A stretch of DNA of 64,000 nt from Beijerinckiaceae bacterium (lineage in GTDB: Bacteria; Pseudomonadota; Alphaproteobacteria; Rhizobiales; Beijerinckiaceae), in the NCBI GenBank assembly GCA_947452005.1, contig CANGBC010000010.1, positions 20,549 to 84,548 of the forward strand. Reading direction: 5' to 3'. The translations under genes were made by a program, and so were the position numbers. The notes under the pieces are model-generated. The model was not told the DNA's origin, did not search any database, and saw nothing but the letters and a program-made list of their open reading frames with translations. Positions 55,501 to 63,858 of the stretch are shown here, one piece after another (the stretch's first letter is position 1; each line of letters begins with the position of its first letter).

Positions 55501-56571
55501 ATGAAGAACATCGTAAAAATGGCTGCAGCGGCTTTGGCCGTTGTGGGCCTCGCCAGCAGCGCCGTAGCGGCTGAGAAGCTGAAAGTCGGCTTCGTCTATG
55601 TCGGCCCAGTTGGCGACTTCGGCTATTCCTACCAGCATGATCAGGGCCGTTTGGCCATGCAGAAGGCGTTCGGCGACAAGGTCGAGACGACATTTCTGGA
55701 AAACGTGCCGGAAAACGACAGCGAGCGCTCGATTGAACAGCTCGCCCGTACCGGTCACAAGCTGATCTTCACGACCTCTTTCGGCTTCATGGAGCCGACC
55801 CTCAAGGTCGCCAAGAAGTACCCGAACATCAAGTTCGAACATGCCACGGGCTTCAAGCGCTCGACCAATGTCGCGACCTATTCGGCCCGCTTCTATGAAG
55901 GCCGTTACATTCAGGGCGTGATCGCCGGCAAGATGACCAAGTCGAACGTGCTTGGCTATGTCGCGGCTGTGCCGATTCCGGAAGTGATCGGCGGCATCAA
56001 TGCTTTCTATCTGGGTGCCAAATCGGTGAACCCGGCTGTGAAGGTGAAGATCGTCTGGGCTAACACCTGGTTCGACCCGGGCAAGGAAGCCGATGCAGCC
56101 AAGGCGCTCATTGCGCAGGGTGCCGACATCATCTCCCAGCACACCGATTCCGCGGCTCCCATTCAGGAAGCTGAAAAGGCTGGCAAGATCGGCTTCGGTC
56201 AGGCCTCTGACATGATCCGCTTCGCGCCCAAGGCGCAGCTGACCGCGATCGTCGATGATTGGTCAGGCTATTACATCGCCCGCACCAAGGCTGTGCTCGA
56301 CAACACCTGGAAGGCTGATGACACCTGGGGTGGCCTGGCTGCCAAAATGGTCGTCATGGCGCCTTTCACCAACATGCCTGACGACATGAAGGCCCTGGCT
56401 GAGAAGACCACCAAGGCCGTCACCGATGGTTCGGTCCTGCCCTTCGCCTGCCCGGTCATGGACCAGGCTGGCAAGACGGTCGAATGCAAGGGCGGCAAGG
56501 GCCTCTCAGACGAGCAGATCCTCAGCATGAACTGGTATGTCCAGGGCATCGAGGACAAGGTTCCGCAATAA
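55501..56571 (+). CDS. BMP-family periplasmic substrate-binding protein
   Basis: A 356-residue exported binding protein (signal peptide residues 1-23, MAAAALAVVGLASSAVAA) of the BMP/PnrA-type ABC family, which usually binds nucleosides. FVYVGPVGDFGYSYQHDQGR, LIFTTSFGFMEPTLKVAKKY, GADIISQHTDSAAPIQEAEK and WSGYYIARTKAVLDNTW are characteristic. GAGGAAG precedes the ATG. No permease or ATPase gene is adjacent; the following gene encodes a Tsx-like outer-membrane protein. A strong terminator follows, so expression of this gene alone is possible. Confidence 0.92.
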   Translation: MKNIVKMAAAALAVVGLASSAVAAEKLKVGFVYVGPVGDFGYSYQHDQGRLAMQKAFGDKVETTFLENVPENDSERSIEQLARTGHKLIFTTSFGFMEPTLKVAKKYPNIKFEHATGFKRSTNVATYSARFYEGRYIQGVIAGKMTKSNVLGYVAAVPIPEVIGGINAFYLGAKSVNPAVKVKIVWANTWFDPGKEADAAKALIAQGADIISQHTDSAAPIQEAEKAGKIGFGQASDMIRFAPKAQLTAIVDDWSGYYIARTKAVLDNTWKADDTWGGLAAKMVVMAPFTNMPDDMKALAEKTTKAVTDGSVLPFACPVMDQAGKTVECKGGKGLSDEQILSMNWYVQGIEDKVPQ

Positions 56572-56604
56572 GAACAGAATCAATCTGTTGCGCTAAAATC
56601 CAAG

Positions 56605-56630
56605 GCCCCTCTTCGGAGGGGCTTTTTTTT
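56605..56630 (+). terminator. Rho-independent terminator after the BMP-family gene
   Basis: Stem GCCCCTC/GAGGGGC with UUCG-type tetraloop TTCG, followed by eight T residues. It lies 33 bases past the stop. Confidence 0.92.
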
Positions 56631-56648
56631 GTCACAGATTTGTGACAA
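56629..56648. promoter_or_regulatory. Inverted repeat between BMP-family and Tsx-like genes
   Basis: TTGTCACA-GATT-TGTGACAA is a perfect 8-bp inverted repeat that begins in the terminator T-run. It is oriented opposite to a CRP site and could be a GntR-type operator for the downstream gene. Confidence 0.35.
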
Positions 56649-56823
56649 TTCAGCCACAGACCTTGGCCGAGTGGCCCATTGCCCGACTTTTGGTCTGCTA
56701 TTGCCAAGCTTTTGGTCATGCAGGGGTTTTTCTACAAATGCGGAGCGTCTATTGGTCAGGGCAAGAGAAGCGTCAGCCTTGCTGTCGCGTCTCCGTCCGA
56801 TCATTTTGCCAAAGGCTTACCCC

Positions 56824-57735
56824 ATGAAGACCAAAATTCTCCTCGGCGCCGCTCTCGTCGCTTTCGCTTCGCAGGCCGGCGCTGCCGACCTCGCTTCCAA
56901 GAAGAAGGCTGCGGCTCCTGCTCCGGCTCCCTACTTCCTGTTCGCCGACACGACGATCTCGTATCGTTTTGAAACCCGCGCCAAGGAGCCGGGTGTGTCG
57001 AACCCCGTGCAGAAGAATGTCGTCTCGCTGACGCATTTTGACGTGACCAAGTGGGGCACGAATTTCGTCAACATCGACGTTTTGAAGTCGAACAATGCTG
57101 ACGTGGCCAACAATTCGTCGGCTGGCGCTGTGGAAGCCTATGGCCTCTATCGCGGCACGGTTTCGGGCAACTACCTCGCTGGCAAGAAGGCTTTCGCTTT
57201 CGGTCCGGTCAAGGACGTGTCGCTCGCGTTCGGTGGTGACATCAACAACAAGAACACCCAGTTCAACCCGCAGAAGCGTCTGGTTGTCGGCGGCGTGCAG
57301 GTCGATTTCGACGTGCCGGGCGTGCTGAACGTTGCTCTGCTGGCTGGCAAGGAATGGAACCATTGCGGTATCGACGCAGCTTGCGTCGGCGCTGGCAAGA
57401 CCACTGACCCGAGCTTCAACACCAATGCTCACATCGAAGTGAACTACATGCAGCCGCTCGCCTTCACTGGCATGCCGCTGAAGTTCTCGGGCTTCACCAA
57501 CTTCGTCACGCCGAAGGGCAAGGACGGCTCGAACACCCAGACCAAGCTGGAAATCCTCTCGGATAACCGCCTGACGCTGGATTTCGGCAAGGTCGTTGGC
57601 TACCAGGCTAACAAGGTCGACACGTTCGTTGGCTATCGCTACTGGATGAACAAGTTCGGCAACCCGAGCAAGAACACCAACGGCGGCGGCACCATCGAAA
57701 ACCAGATCTACGTGGGCCTCGCTTACCACCTCTGA
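56824..57735 (+). CDS. Tsx-like nucleoside channel outer-membrane protein
   Basis: A 303-residue outer-membrane beta-barrel. A signal peptide (residues 1-20, ILLGAALVAFASQAGA) is followed by a Lys/Ala/Pro linker and alternating beta-strand text (FADTTISYRFETR, HFDVTKWGTNFVNIDVLK, LTLDFGKVVGYQANKVDTFV), ending in aromatic-polar VGLAYHL, the usual C-terminal barrel signal. The strand pattern and position after a nucleoside-type binding protein suit Tsx-like nucleoside uptake. Codon use is strongly biased, as in highly expressed genes. AAAGG precedes the ATG. Confidence 0.82.
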   Translation: MKTKILLGAALVAFASQAGAADLASKKKAAAPAPAPYFLFADTTISYRFETRAKEPGVSNPVQKNVVSLTHFDVTKWGTNFVNIDVLKSNNADVANNSSAGAVEAYGLYRGTVSGNYLAGKKAFAFGPVKDVSLAFGGDINNKNTQFNPQKRLVVGGVQVDFDVPGVLNVALLAGKEWNHCGIDAACVGAGKTTDPSFNTNAHIEVNYMQPLAFTGMPLKFSGFTNFVTPKGKDGSNTQTKLEILSDNRLTLDFGKVVGYQANKVDTFVGYRYWMNKFGNPSKNTNGGGTIENQIYVGLAYHL

Positions 57736-57736
57736 T

Positions 57737-57797
57737 CTGACTTTTTCGAAAGTCAGGATAGTTTTGAAAGGACGGTGCCTCGGCGCCGTCCTTTTTC
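57737..57797 (+). terminator. Two hairpins ending the Tsx-like transcript
   Basis: First CTGACTTT/AAAGTCAG around TTCG (57737-57756), then AAGGACGGTG/CGCCGTCCTT (57768-57793), with T-rich tail TTTTTCTTT. The second looks like the true terminator. Confidence 0.85.
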
Positions 57798-57889
57798 TTT
57801 GGGCTGGTCAAAGGCCCCACCCGGTTGCAAGCCAGAGCGTCCCCCATTAGTCTAAGCCTAAGAAGAATCCGGCCAAACGGGAGGAAAAT

Positions 57890-58711
57890 ATGACGATTTC
57901 GGTGAAGCCCCTCGACGCGCCACTGGGCGCGGAAATTGCCGGGCTCGACGTGCGCAACATCACGCCGGAAGATTCCAAAGCCATTCTGGACGCCTTCAAC
58001 CAGTATCATGTGCTGGTTGTGCATGGCCCGACCATCAACGACGATGAGCTCGTTGAATTCGGCAAGATTTTTGGCCCCATCGAAAAGGCGCGCAAAAAAT
58101 CGCCGCTGTCACACCGCGACGACATTATGGTGATCTCCAACATCCGCGAGAATGGCGAGCTCGTTGGCTCGCTCCCCGATGGCGAGATGGACTTCCATTT
58201 TGACCGCATCCATCAAGCCCAGCCCTGCAAGGGCGCGGCGCTGCATGGCCTCGAAATTCCAGCTGAAGGTGGCGACACCTGCTTTGCCAATATGGTGCGC
58301 GCCTATGAGACGCTGCCCGAGGCCACAAAGAAGCGCATCGAAGGCCTGACGGCGCTCAACACCTTCACATATGGCGCAACAAAGCCCGGCACCAAGGACG
58401 AGCTTGGCCCCCATGCCATTCATCCCATTGTGCGGCGCATTCCTGAAACCGGGAAAAAGTCACTCTATGTCTGCCGCCTCATGACCGACCATATTGTCGG
58501 CATGGACGCAGCTGAAAGCCGCGCTTTGATCGACGAGCTTTGCGACCATATTGAGAATACGGGCCTGATCTACGCGCATCAGTGGAAAGTTGGCGACATT
58601 ATCGTCTGGGACAATCGCTGCACCAGCCATGCGCGCACAGACTTCTCCGACAAGGAGCGCCGCCTGATGAAGCGCGTGACCATTGGTGATACGGTCCCGC
58701 CGATCCAGTAA
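57890..58711 (+). CDS. TauD/TfdA-family Fe(II)/2-oxoglutarate dioxygenase (second copy type)
   Basis: A 273-residue oxygenase. Iron ligands are His103-Phe-Asp105 in DFHFDRIHQ and the distal His248 in CTSHARTDFSD; the arginine for 2-oxoglutarate is in RLMKRVTIG. It shares the C-terminal WDNRCTSHARTDF/WDNWCSIHARKDF text with the dioxygenase at 11.8 kb but differs elsewhere, so they are distant paralogues with probably different substrates. GGGAGG lies nine bases before the ATG. It is flanked by terminators on both sides and is a single-gene unit. Confidence 0.9.
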   Translation: MTISVKPLDAPLGAEIAGLDVRNITPEDSKAILDAFNQYHVLVVHGPTINDDELVEFGKIFGPIEKARKKSPLSHRDDIMVISNIRENGELVGSLPDGEMDFHFDRIHQAQPCKGAALHGLEIPAEGGDTCFANMVRAYETLPEATKKRIEGLTALNTFTYGATKPGTKDELGPHAIHPIVRRIPETGKKSLYVCRLMTDHIVGMDAAESRALIDELCDHIENTGLIYAHQWKVGDIIVWDNRCTSHARTDFSDKERRLMKRVTIGDTVPPIQ

Positions 58712-58740
58712 GCTTCGCAATTCCCCTGAGGGTAAAGCAA

Positions 58741-58770
58741 CGCGCCCGGTTTTCCGGGCGCGTATTTTTA
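58741..58770 (+). terminator. Rho-independent terminator after the second TauD-like gene
   Basis: A 9-bp stem CGCGCCCGG/CCGGGCGCG with loop TTTT, then TATTTTTA. Confidence 0.9.
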
Positions 58771-58870
58771 TGGCGGAGACCTGCAATTCTTGTAATCTCA
58801 CGCCCAATGGCGGAGCCAGCAGGACACAACTTGCACTCCGCCTCCAAGCCAGCACCATCGGGAGGGATGA

Positions 58871-59368
58871 ATGGCGCGCCTGAACATCAACGGCAAGATT
58901 CATAATATTGACGTCGAGCCAGACACACCTCTGCTCTGGGCGATCCGCGAACAGATCGGCCTGACCGGCACGAAATATGGCTGCGGTGTTGCGGCCTGCG
59001 GCGCCTGCACCGTGAATGTCGATGGCGTGCCGACGCGCTCGTGCTCGCTGCCCGTCAGCTCCTTCACCGAGAAGCAGAAGATCGTCACGATTGAAGGTCT
59101 GTCAAAGACGGTGACCCATCCCATCCAGCAAGCCTGGCTTGAACTCGACGTGCCGCAATGCGGCTATTGCCAGTCGGGTCAGATCATGGCGGCGGCTGCG
59201 CTGATCGCCAAGCATCCGGAACCCACCGATGCGCAGATCAATGAAGAGATGACCAACATCTGCCGCTGCGGCACGTACAATCGCATTCGTGCGGGTGTGA
59301 AACTGGCCGCCAAAAATGCCAAAGGCACCAAAGGTGCTGACAAGACCAACAAAGCGCAGCGCGCTTGA
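58871..59368 (+). CDS. [2Fe-2S] subunit of a periplasmic Mo hydroxylase (IorA-like)
   Basis: A 165-residue iron-sulfur subunit with cluster cysteines C38, C43, C46 and C58 (YGCGVAACGACTV, RSCSLP) and the second set in QCGYCQSGQ and CRCGTYNRI. It has no signal of its own, but such subunits are carried across by a Tat-exported partner. GGGAGGGATG precedes the ATG. It is the first gene of a four-gene unit with the large subunit, a cytochrome c and an FccB-like flavoprotein. No FAD subunit is present, which is usual for IorAB-type enzymes. Confidence 0.93.
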   Translation: MARLNINGKIHNIDVEPDTPLLWAIREQIGLTGTKYGCGVAACGACTVNVDGVPTRSCSLPVSSFTEKQKIVTIEGLSKTVTHPIQQAWLELDVPQCGYCQSGQIMAAAALIAKHPEPTDAQINEEMTNICRCGTYNRIRAGVKLAAKNAKGTKGADKTNKAQRA

Positions 59369-59385
59369 ACCCCGGGAGGATTGAC

Positions 59386-61557
59386 ATGACGATTGCGCAA
59401 AAACTTTCGCGTCGCGGCTTTCTTGCCGGCGCTGCTGTGGCCACTGGTGGCTTGTCCATTGGCTTTCATATTCCAACCGCGGAAGCGGCTGTCGGCGACA
59501 CGCCCGAAATCAACGCTTGGGTTGTTGTGAAACCCGACAACACCATTGTTGTTCGCGTCGCGCGCGTCGAAATGGGCCAAGGCACATTGACCGGCTTGTC
59601 GCAGCTTGTGGCTGAAGAGCTTGATGCCGATTGGTCGAAGATCACGACCGAATATCCCACACCGGGACAGAATGTGGCGCGCAAGCGCATCTGGGGTGAT
59701 TTCCAGACCGCCGGTTCGCGCGGCATTCGTGGCTCGGAAGATTATGTTCGCAAGGGCGGAGCGGCCGCACGCATGATGCTGATGCAGGCAGCTGCCAATC
59801 AGTGGAAAATGCCTGTTTCAGAACTGACCACCTCCAAGAGCGTGATCTCGCATAAGGCCTCGGGTCGCACCTTGCGCTACGGCCAAGTGGCTGCAGCCGC
59901 CGCAAAGCTCGAAGCGCCGAAAGATGTGAAGATCAAGGATCCAAAAGATTGGACGATTGCTGGCAAGCCGCTGCCGCGTCTTGACACCAAAGCCAAGCTC
60001 GATGGATCGCAGATCTATTCCATCGACTTCAAAATGCCCGGCATGTTGAACGCTGCCATCAAGGAAACACCTGTGCCCGGTGGCAAGGTGAAAAGCTTTG
60101 ATGCGGCGAAAGCCGAAAAAATGCGCGGCGTGAAAAAAGTATTGGTGATCGATGGCAATGCTGTCGTGGTTGTCGCCGACACATGGTACCGCGCCAAGAC
60201 GGCACTCGATGCGATCAATATTGTCTGGGATGACGGGGCAAATGCGTCTGTCTCAACCGCCTCGATCAAGGCCATGCTGACCGAAGGGCTTGATGCCAAG
60301 CAAGCGTTTGTTGGCAACAAGAAGGGCGATGTCGAAACTGCGATTGCTGGTGCGACAAAGAAAGTGGAAGCGGTCTATCGCTATCCCTATCAGAGCCACA
60401 TGACCATGGAGCCCATGAACGCCACGGCTCAGTGGACGCCTGAAAAGTGCATGGTCTGGACGTCGACGCAAAATGCTGAGGCAGCGCTTGCCACAGCCGT
60501 GCCGGCCTCTGGCCTGCCGATTGAAAAATGCGATGTCATCCGCATGAATCTGGGCGGCGGCTTTGGTCGTCGTTCCTCCAGCCATGACTATGTGCGCCAG
60601 ACTGTGCTTGTGGCCAAAGAGCTTCCCGGCACGCCGGTGAAACTCATCTGGTCACGCGAGCAGGATGTGACGCATGGCACCTATCATCCCACCACCATGT
60701 GCAAGCTCACTGGCGCGCTGGATGACAAGGGCAATGTGGTTGGCCTGCATATGCGCATTTCCGGCCAGTCCATTCTGGCAGGCCTGCGTCCCGAAGCGCT
60801 CGTCGAGGGTCGCGACCCCGGCACGTTCCAGGGCCTCAATGCGCAGGGTCCGGAAGGTCAGTTTGGTTATGACATTCCCAACCTGCTCGTCGATCATGCG
60901 ATGCGCAACCCGCCCTTCCGTCCCGGTTTCTGGCGTGGTGTGAACAACAACCAGAATGCGATCTATCTGGAATGTTTCATGGATGAGATGGCGCATGCCG
61001 CCGGACAGGATCCGCTCGAGTTCCGCCGCAAGATGATGAAGAACTATCCCAAGCATCTTGCCGTGCTGAATACGGTTGCGGAAAAATCGGGCTGGGGCAA
61101 GCCCACAGCACCGGGTGTCTTCCGCGGTATTTCGCAGCACATGGGCTATGGCTCTTATGTTGCCGCTGTTGCGGAAGTCTCGGTGAGCGCCAAAGGTGAA
61201 GTGAAGATTCATCGCATCGTCGCGGCCACCGATTGCGGCCATGTCGTCAATCCGCAGCAAGTCGCCGCCCAGATCGAAGGCTCGTTTGCCTATGGTCTGT
61301 CAGCGCTTCTCTACGGTGAAATGACCGTCAAGAATGGCCGTATGGAGCAGGAAAACTTCGACACTTATGAAGTGATGAAGATGGCCGATATGCCGCCAGT
61401 GGAATCTTATCCTGTCCCGTCAGGCGGATTCTGGGGTGGCGTGGGTGAGCCGACGATTTTCGTCGCAGCCCCTGCTGTGCTCAATGCGATCTTTGCTGCC
61501 ACCGGCAAGCGCCTGCGCGATGTGCCGCTGAAAAACCTCGATCTCCGCAAGGCCTGA
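59386..61557 (+). CDS. Molybdopterin-binding subunit of a periplasmic Mo hydroxylase (IorB-like)
   Basis: A 723-residue catalytic subunit of the isoquinoline 1-oxidoreductase/aldehyde dehydrogenase type. Residues 1-35 form a Tat signal (KLSRRGFLAGAAVATGG). Conserved Mo-site text includes VEMGQGTLTGLSQLVAEELD, LGGGFGRRSS, NPPFRPGFWRGVNNNQN and the catalytic glutamate in GGVGEPTIF. ATG at 59386 has GGGAGGA six bases upstream. There is no CxxCH, so electrons must leave through the small subunit, plausibly to the cytochrome encoded 4 bases downstream. Substrate unknown. Confidence 0.92.
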   Translation: MTIAQKLSRRGFLAGAAVATGGLSIGFHIPTAEAAVGDTPEINAWVVVKPDNTIVVRVARVEMGQGTLTGLSQLVAEELDADWSKITTEYPTPGQNVARKRIWGDFQTAGSRGIRGSEDYVRKGGAAARMMLMQAAANQWKMPVSELTTSKSVISHKASGRTLRYGQVAAAAAKLEAPKDVKIKDPKDWTIAGKPLPRLDTKAKLDGSQIYSIDFKMPGMLNAAIKETPVPGGKVKSFDAAKAEKMRGVKKVLVIDGNAVVVVADTWYRAKTALDAINIVWDDGANASVSTASIKAMLTEGLDAKQAFVGNKKGDVETAIAGATKKVEAVYRYPYQSHMTMEPMNATAQWTPEKCMVWTSTQNAEAALATAVPASGLPIEKCDVIRMNLGGGFGRRSSSHDYVRQTVLVAKELPGTPVKLIWSREQDVTHGTYHPTTMCKLTGALDDKGNVVGLHMRISGQSILAGLRPEALVEGRDPGTFQGLNAQGPEGQFGYDIPNLLVDHAMRNPPFRPGFWRGVNNNQNAIYLECFMDEMAHAAGQDPLEFRRKMMKNYPKHLAVLNTVAEKSGWGKPTAPGVFRGISQHMGYGSYVAAVAEVSVSAKGEVKIHRIVAATDCGHVVNPQQVAAQIEGSFAYGLSALLYGEMTVKNGRMEQENFDTYEVMKMADMPPVESYPVPSGGFWGGVGEPTIFVAAPAVLNAIFAATGKRLRDVPLKNLDLRKA

Positions 61558-61560
61558 TCG

Positions 61561-61893
61561 ATGACAGCGCGAAGCACATTTCACTTCGCAACAACAAAGG
61601 GGGGAGCGCTCATGGCGCTCCTCTTCTGCCTTGCCGGGCCAGCATCAGCCGCCCCGCCCGATGTTTCCAAAGCGCCTGCGGGTGCCTCCGCCTGTCTGGG
61701 CTGTCATGGCGCGAGCGAAACAGAATTGCCCTCTCTGAACAAACTCTCGGCGAGCGAGATTGAAAGCGCCATGGATGCGTTTCGCTCAGGCGCGCGCGAA
61801 GCGACCTTGATGAACCGCATCGCCAAAGGTTTCACACCAGATGAAACACGCGCGCTGGCACAATGGCTCGTCACGCAGGGGCGCGCGCCATGA
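61561..61893 (+). CDS. Periplasmic monoheme cytochrome c
   Basis: A 110-residue exported cytochrome (signal region 14-31, GALMALLFCLAGPASAAPPD). One heme motif, C45-LG-C48-H49, and a likely Met ligand in TLMNRIAKGF are present. The domain looks like the N-terminal heme domain of FccA-type flavocytochrome subunits. It starts four bases after the IorB-like stop and its stop overlaps the FccB-like start by four bases (ATGA), so it may serve either or both partners as electron acceptor. Confidence 0.85.
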   Translation: MTARSTFHFATTKGGALMALLFCLAGPASAAPPDVSKAPAGASACLGCHGASETELPSLNKLSASEIESAMDAFRSGAREATLMNRIAKGFTPDETRALAQWLVTQGRAP

Positions 61894-63137
61894 GCCTCAC
61901 CCGCCGCACGCTTCTGGCGACCTCCGCCGCAGCACTCGCCGCCCCCGCCCTCGCGCAAGCACCAGCAAAAGTCGTCGTCATCGGCGGTGGTTTTGCTGGC
62001 GCAACAGCAGCGCGCTTCCTGCAGCGTGAAGGTGTGTCGGTCACATTGGTTGAACCCAATGCGCAATATATATCCTGCCCATTCAGCAATGCAGTGCTGG
62101 CTGGCCTGCGCGATCTCTCGCAACAGACCTTCACTTACAAAGCGATTGCTGCGCAAGGCATCACCATCGCGCAACAGGCCGCCACGCAGATCGATGCGCA
62201 AGCACGCCGCGTGACGCTGACTGACGGCACGGTGCTGACCTACGACCGTCTTGTCATGGCGCCGGGCATTGATCTGAATTTCGCGGGCCTTCCGGGCTAT
62301 GATGAAGCCGCCAGCACTCTTATGCCACATGCGTGGAAGGCAGGTCCGCAGACGACATTGCTGCGCCAGCAGCTTGAAGCCATGCCCGATGGCGGCGCGG
62401 TGATTATTTCAGCGCCTGCCAATCCGTTTCGTTGTCCGCCCGGCCCTTATGAGCGCGCGAGCCTCATTGCCTGGTATCTGAAGACCAACAAGCCAAAGTC
62501 GAAACTTCTGATCCTTGATGCCAAGGATGCGTTTTCAAAGCAGTCACTTTTCACCGCCGCGTGGAAAGAGATTTATGGCGACATGATCGAATGGATCGGC
62601 CTGTCAGGCGGCGGCAAAGTCACGGAAGTGAAGGCGCGCGAGAACATCTTCGTCACCGAATTTGGCGAACACAAAGCCGATGTTGGCAATGTCATCCCGC
62701 CACAACGGGCTGGCCGCATTGCAACCATCGCAGGTGCGACAGATCAGACGGGCTGGTGCCCGATTGATCCCGTGACATTCGAAGCCAAGCTCGTTCCCAA
62801 CATCCATGTCATCGGTGACGCTGCGGTCGGCGGCGGCATGCCCAAGTCCGCTTTCGCCGCCAATGCGCAAGCCAAGGCCTGCGCTTATGCTGTGAGCGCA
62901 CTTCTGCGCGGTGACAATCCGGCAGAGCCCAAACTCATCAACACCTGCTATTCGCTGGTGAAACCTGACTATGCCATTTCGGTGGCTGGCGTTTATGCAC
63001 CTGCCAAAGGTCTGCTCGCGGATGTGCAGGGTGCGGGAGGCGTGAGTGTCGCCAATGCACCAGCCAGCGTGCGCGCGGCAGAAGCCCATTATGCAGACGG
63101 CTGGTTCAAGACGATCACGCAAGAAGTGTTCGGCTAA
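61890..63137 (+). CDS. FAD flavoprotein of a flavocytochrome c sulfide dehydrogenase type (FccB-like)
   Basis: A 415-residue exported FAD oxidoreductase. Tat-type signal (SLTRRTLLATSAAALAAPAL), Rossmann motif VVIGGGFAGATAARFL, and the FCSD hallmarks FRCPPGPYERASL (Cys182) and NTCYSLVKPDY (Cys353), the likely redox-active pair that reacts with sulfide in FccB proteins; the spacing of 171 residues fits. Cys63 lies in YISCPFSN. It overlaps the cytochrome gene by four bases, so a flavocytochrome c complex is likely. Sulfide as substrate is a family inference; coupling to the Mo hydroxylase is unknown. Confidence 0.88.
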   Translation: MSLTRRTLLATSAAALAAPALAQAPAKVVVIGGGFAGATAARFLQREGVSVTLVEPNAQYISCPFSNAVLAGLRDLSQQTFTYKAIAAQGITIAQQAATQIDAQARRVTLTDGTVLTYDRLVMAPGIDLNFAGLPGYDEAASTLMPHAWKAGPQTTLLRQQLEAMPDGGAVIISAPANPFRCPPGPYERASLIAWYLKTNKPKSKLLILDAKDAFSKQSLFTAAWKEIYGDMIEWIGLSGGGKVTEVKARENIFVTEFGEHKADVGNVIPPQRAGRIATIAGATDQTGWCPIDPVTFEAKLVPNIHVIGDAAVGGGMPKSAFAANAQAKACAYAVSALLRGDNPAEPKLINTCYSLVKPDYAISVAGVYAPAKGLLADVQGAGGVSVANAPASVRAAEAHYADGWFKTITQEVFG

Positions 63138-63245
63138 GTCACACAACATAATTCCACGTATCGACGTCGCCAACTTACAACTTGACGGTTGGTTGTTCAT
63201 CAAAACTATTCTGTCATGCTGATGCCTTCAACAGGAGGCAGTAGC

Positions 63246-63815
63246 ATGACCGATCCTCACGTATCAGGTAGCCTTTCTTTTCCTGTCGGTATGATTATTG
63301 CCGCCCTTTGGCCAGGCGTCGATCAAGGGGGCTGGTTTTATTGCGATGGAAGAACAATAGATTCGAAAAAATATCCAGAATTGGACCATTTGTTATATCA
63401 ACACACATTGCCCGATCTGCGCGGCAGATATCTTTGGGGGGCGGACAGTGCTGTCATGCCTTTCCAATTATATTGGAGCCGAACCAATCAGTATGGCGCG
63501 TTTACAAAAACGCCACCGCAAGGTGGTGTCACCAATGCCGATAATCTCATCGTTCTCGACACGAAAAACATGCCATCCCATCAGCATTTCGGCTTATCAG
63601 ATACCAATCTAGGTCAAGCCACCTGGCCATATGGCGAGACACTTGGAGCAACCATCAACCTTGCTAAAGGCGTCGCGACAGAATCAACGGCGCTATACGG
63701 CACAACATCAGCAGGCGGCGACCCAAATAACAACAATGAGGCGGTGGGGTTCAGTATCTTTCAGCCCAGCTATTCCGTGAATTATTTCATCTACAGCGGC
63801 GTTATCTCGTCTTGA
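63246..63815 (+). CDS. Phage tail collar domain protein (microcystin-dependent-protein type)
   Basis: A 189-residue protein with a tail-collar fold: FPVGMIIAALWPGVDQGGWF, CDGRTIDSKKYPELDHLL, LPDLRGRYLWGAD, and the NMPSHQHFG zinc/metal-site text. These domains form the tips of phage and contractile-injection tail fibres. AGGAGG precedes ATG 63246; the longer frame at 63189 is unsupported. GC content is lower than in neighbouring genes, and an IS30-type transposase end follows, so this is a small acquired segment. Whether it belongs to a tail-like system beyond the window edge is unknown. Confidence 0.85.
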   Translation: MTDPHVSGSLSFPVGMIIAALWPGVDQGGWFYCDGRTIDSKKYPELDHLLYQHTLPDLRGRYLWGADSAVMPFQLYWSRTNQYGAFTKTPPQGGVTNADNLIVLDTKNMPSHQHFGLSDTNLGQATWPYGETLGATINLAKGVATESTALYGTTSAGGDPNNNNEAVGFSIFQPSYSVNYFIYSGVISS

Positions 63816-63858
63816 TTTTATTGTGGTTGAGGCCAGCCCCATGTTTTCATCCCTGGAT

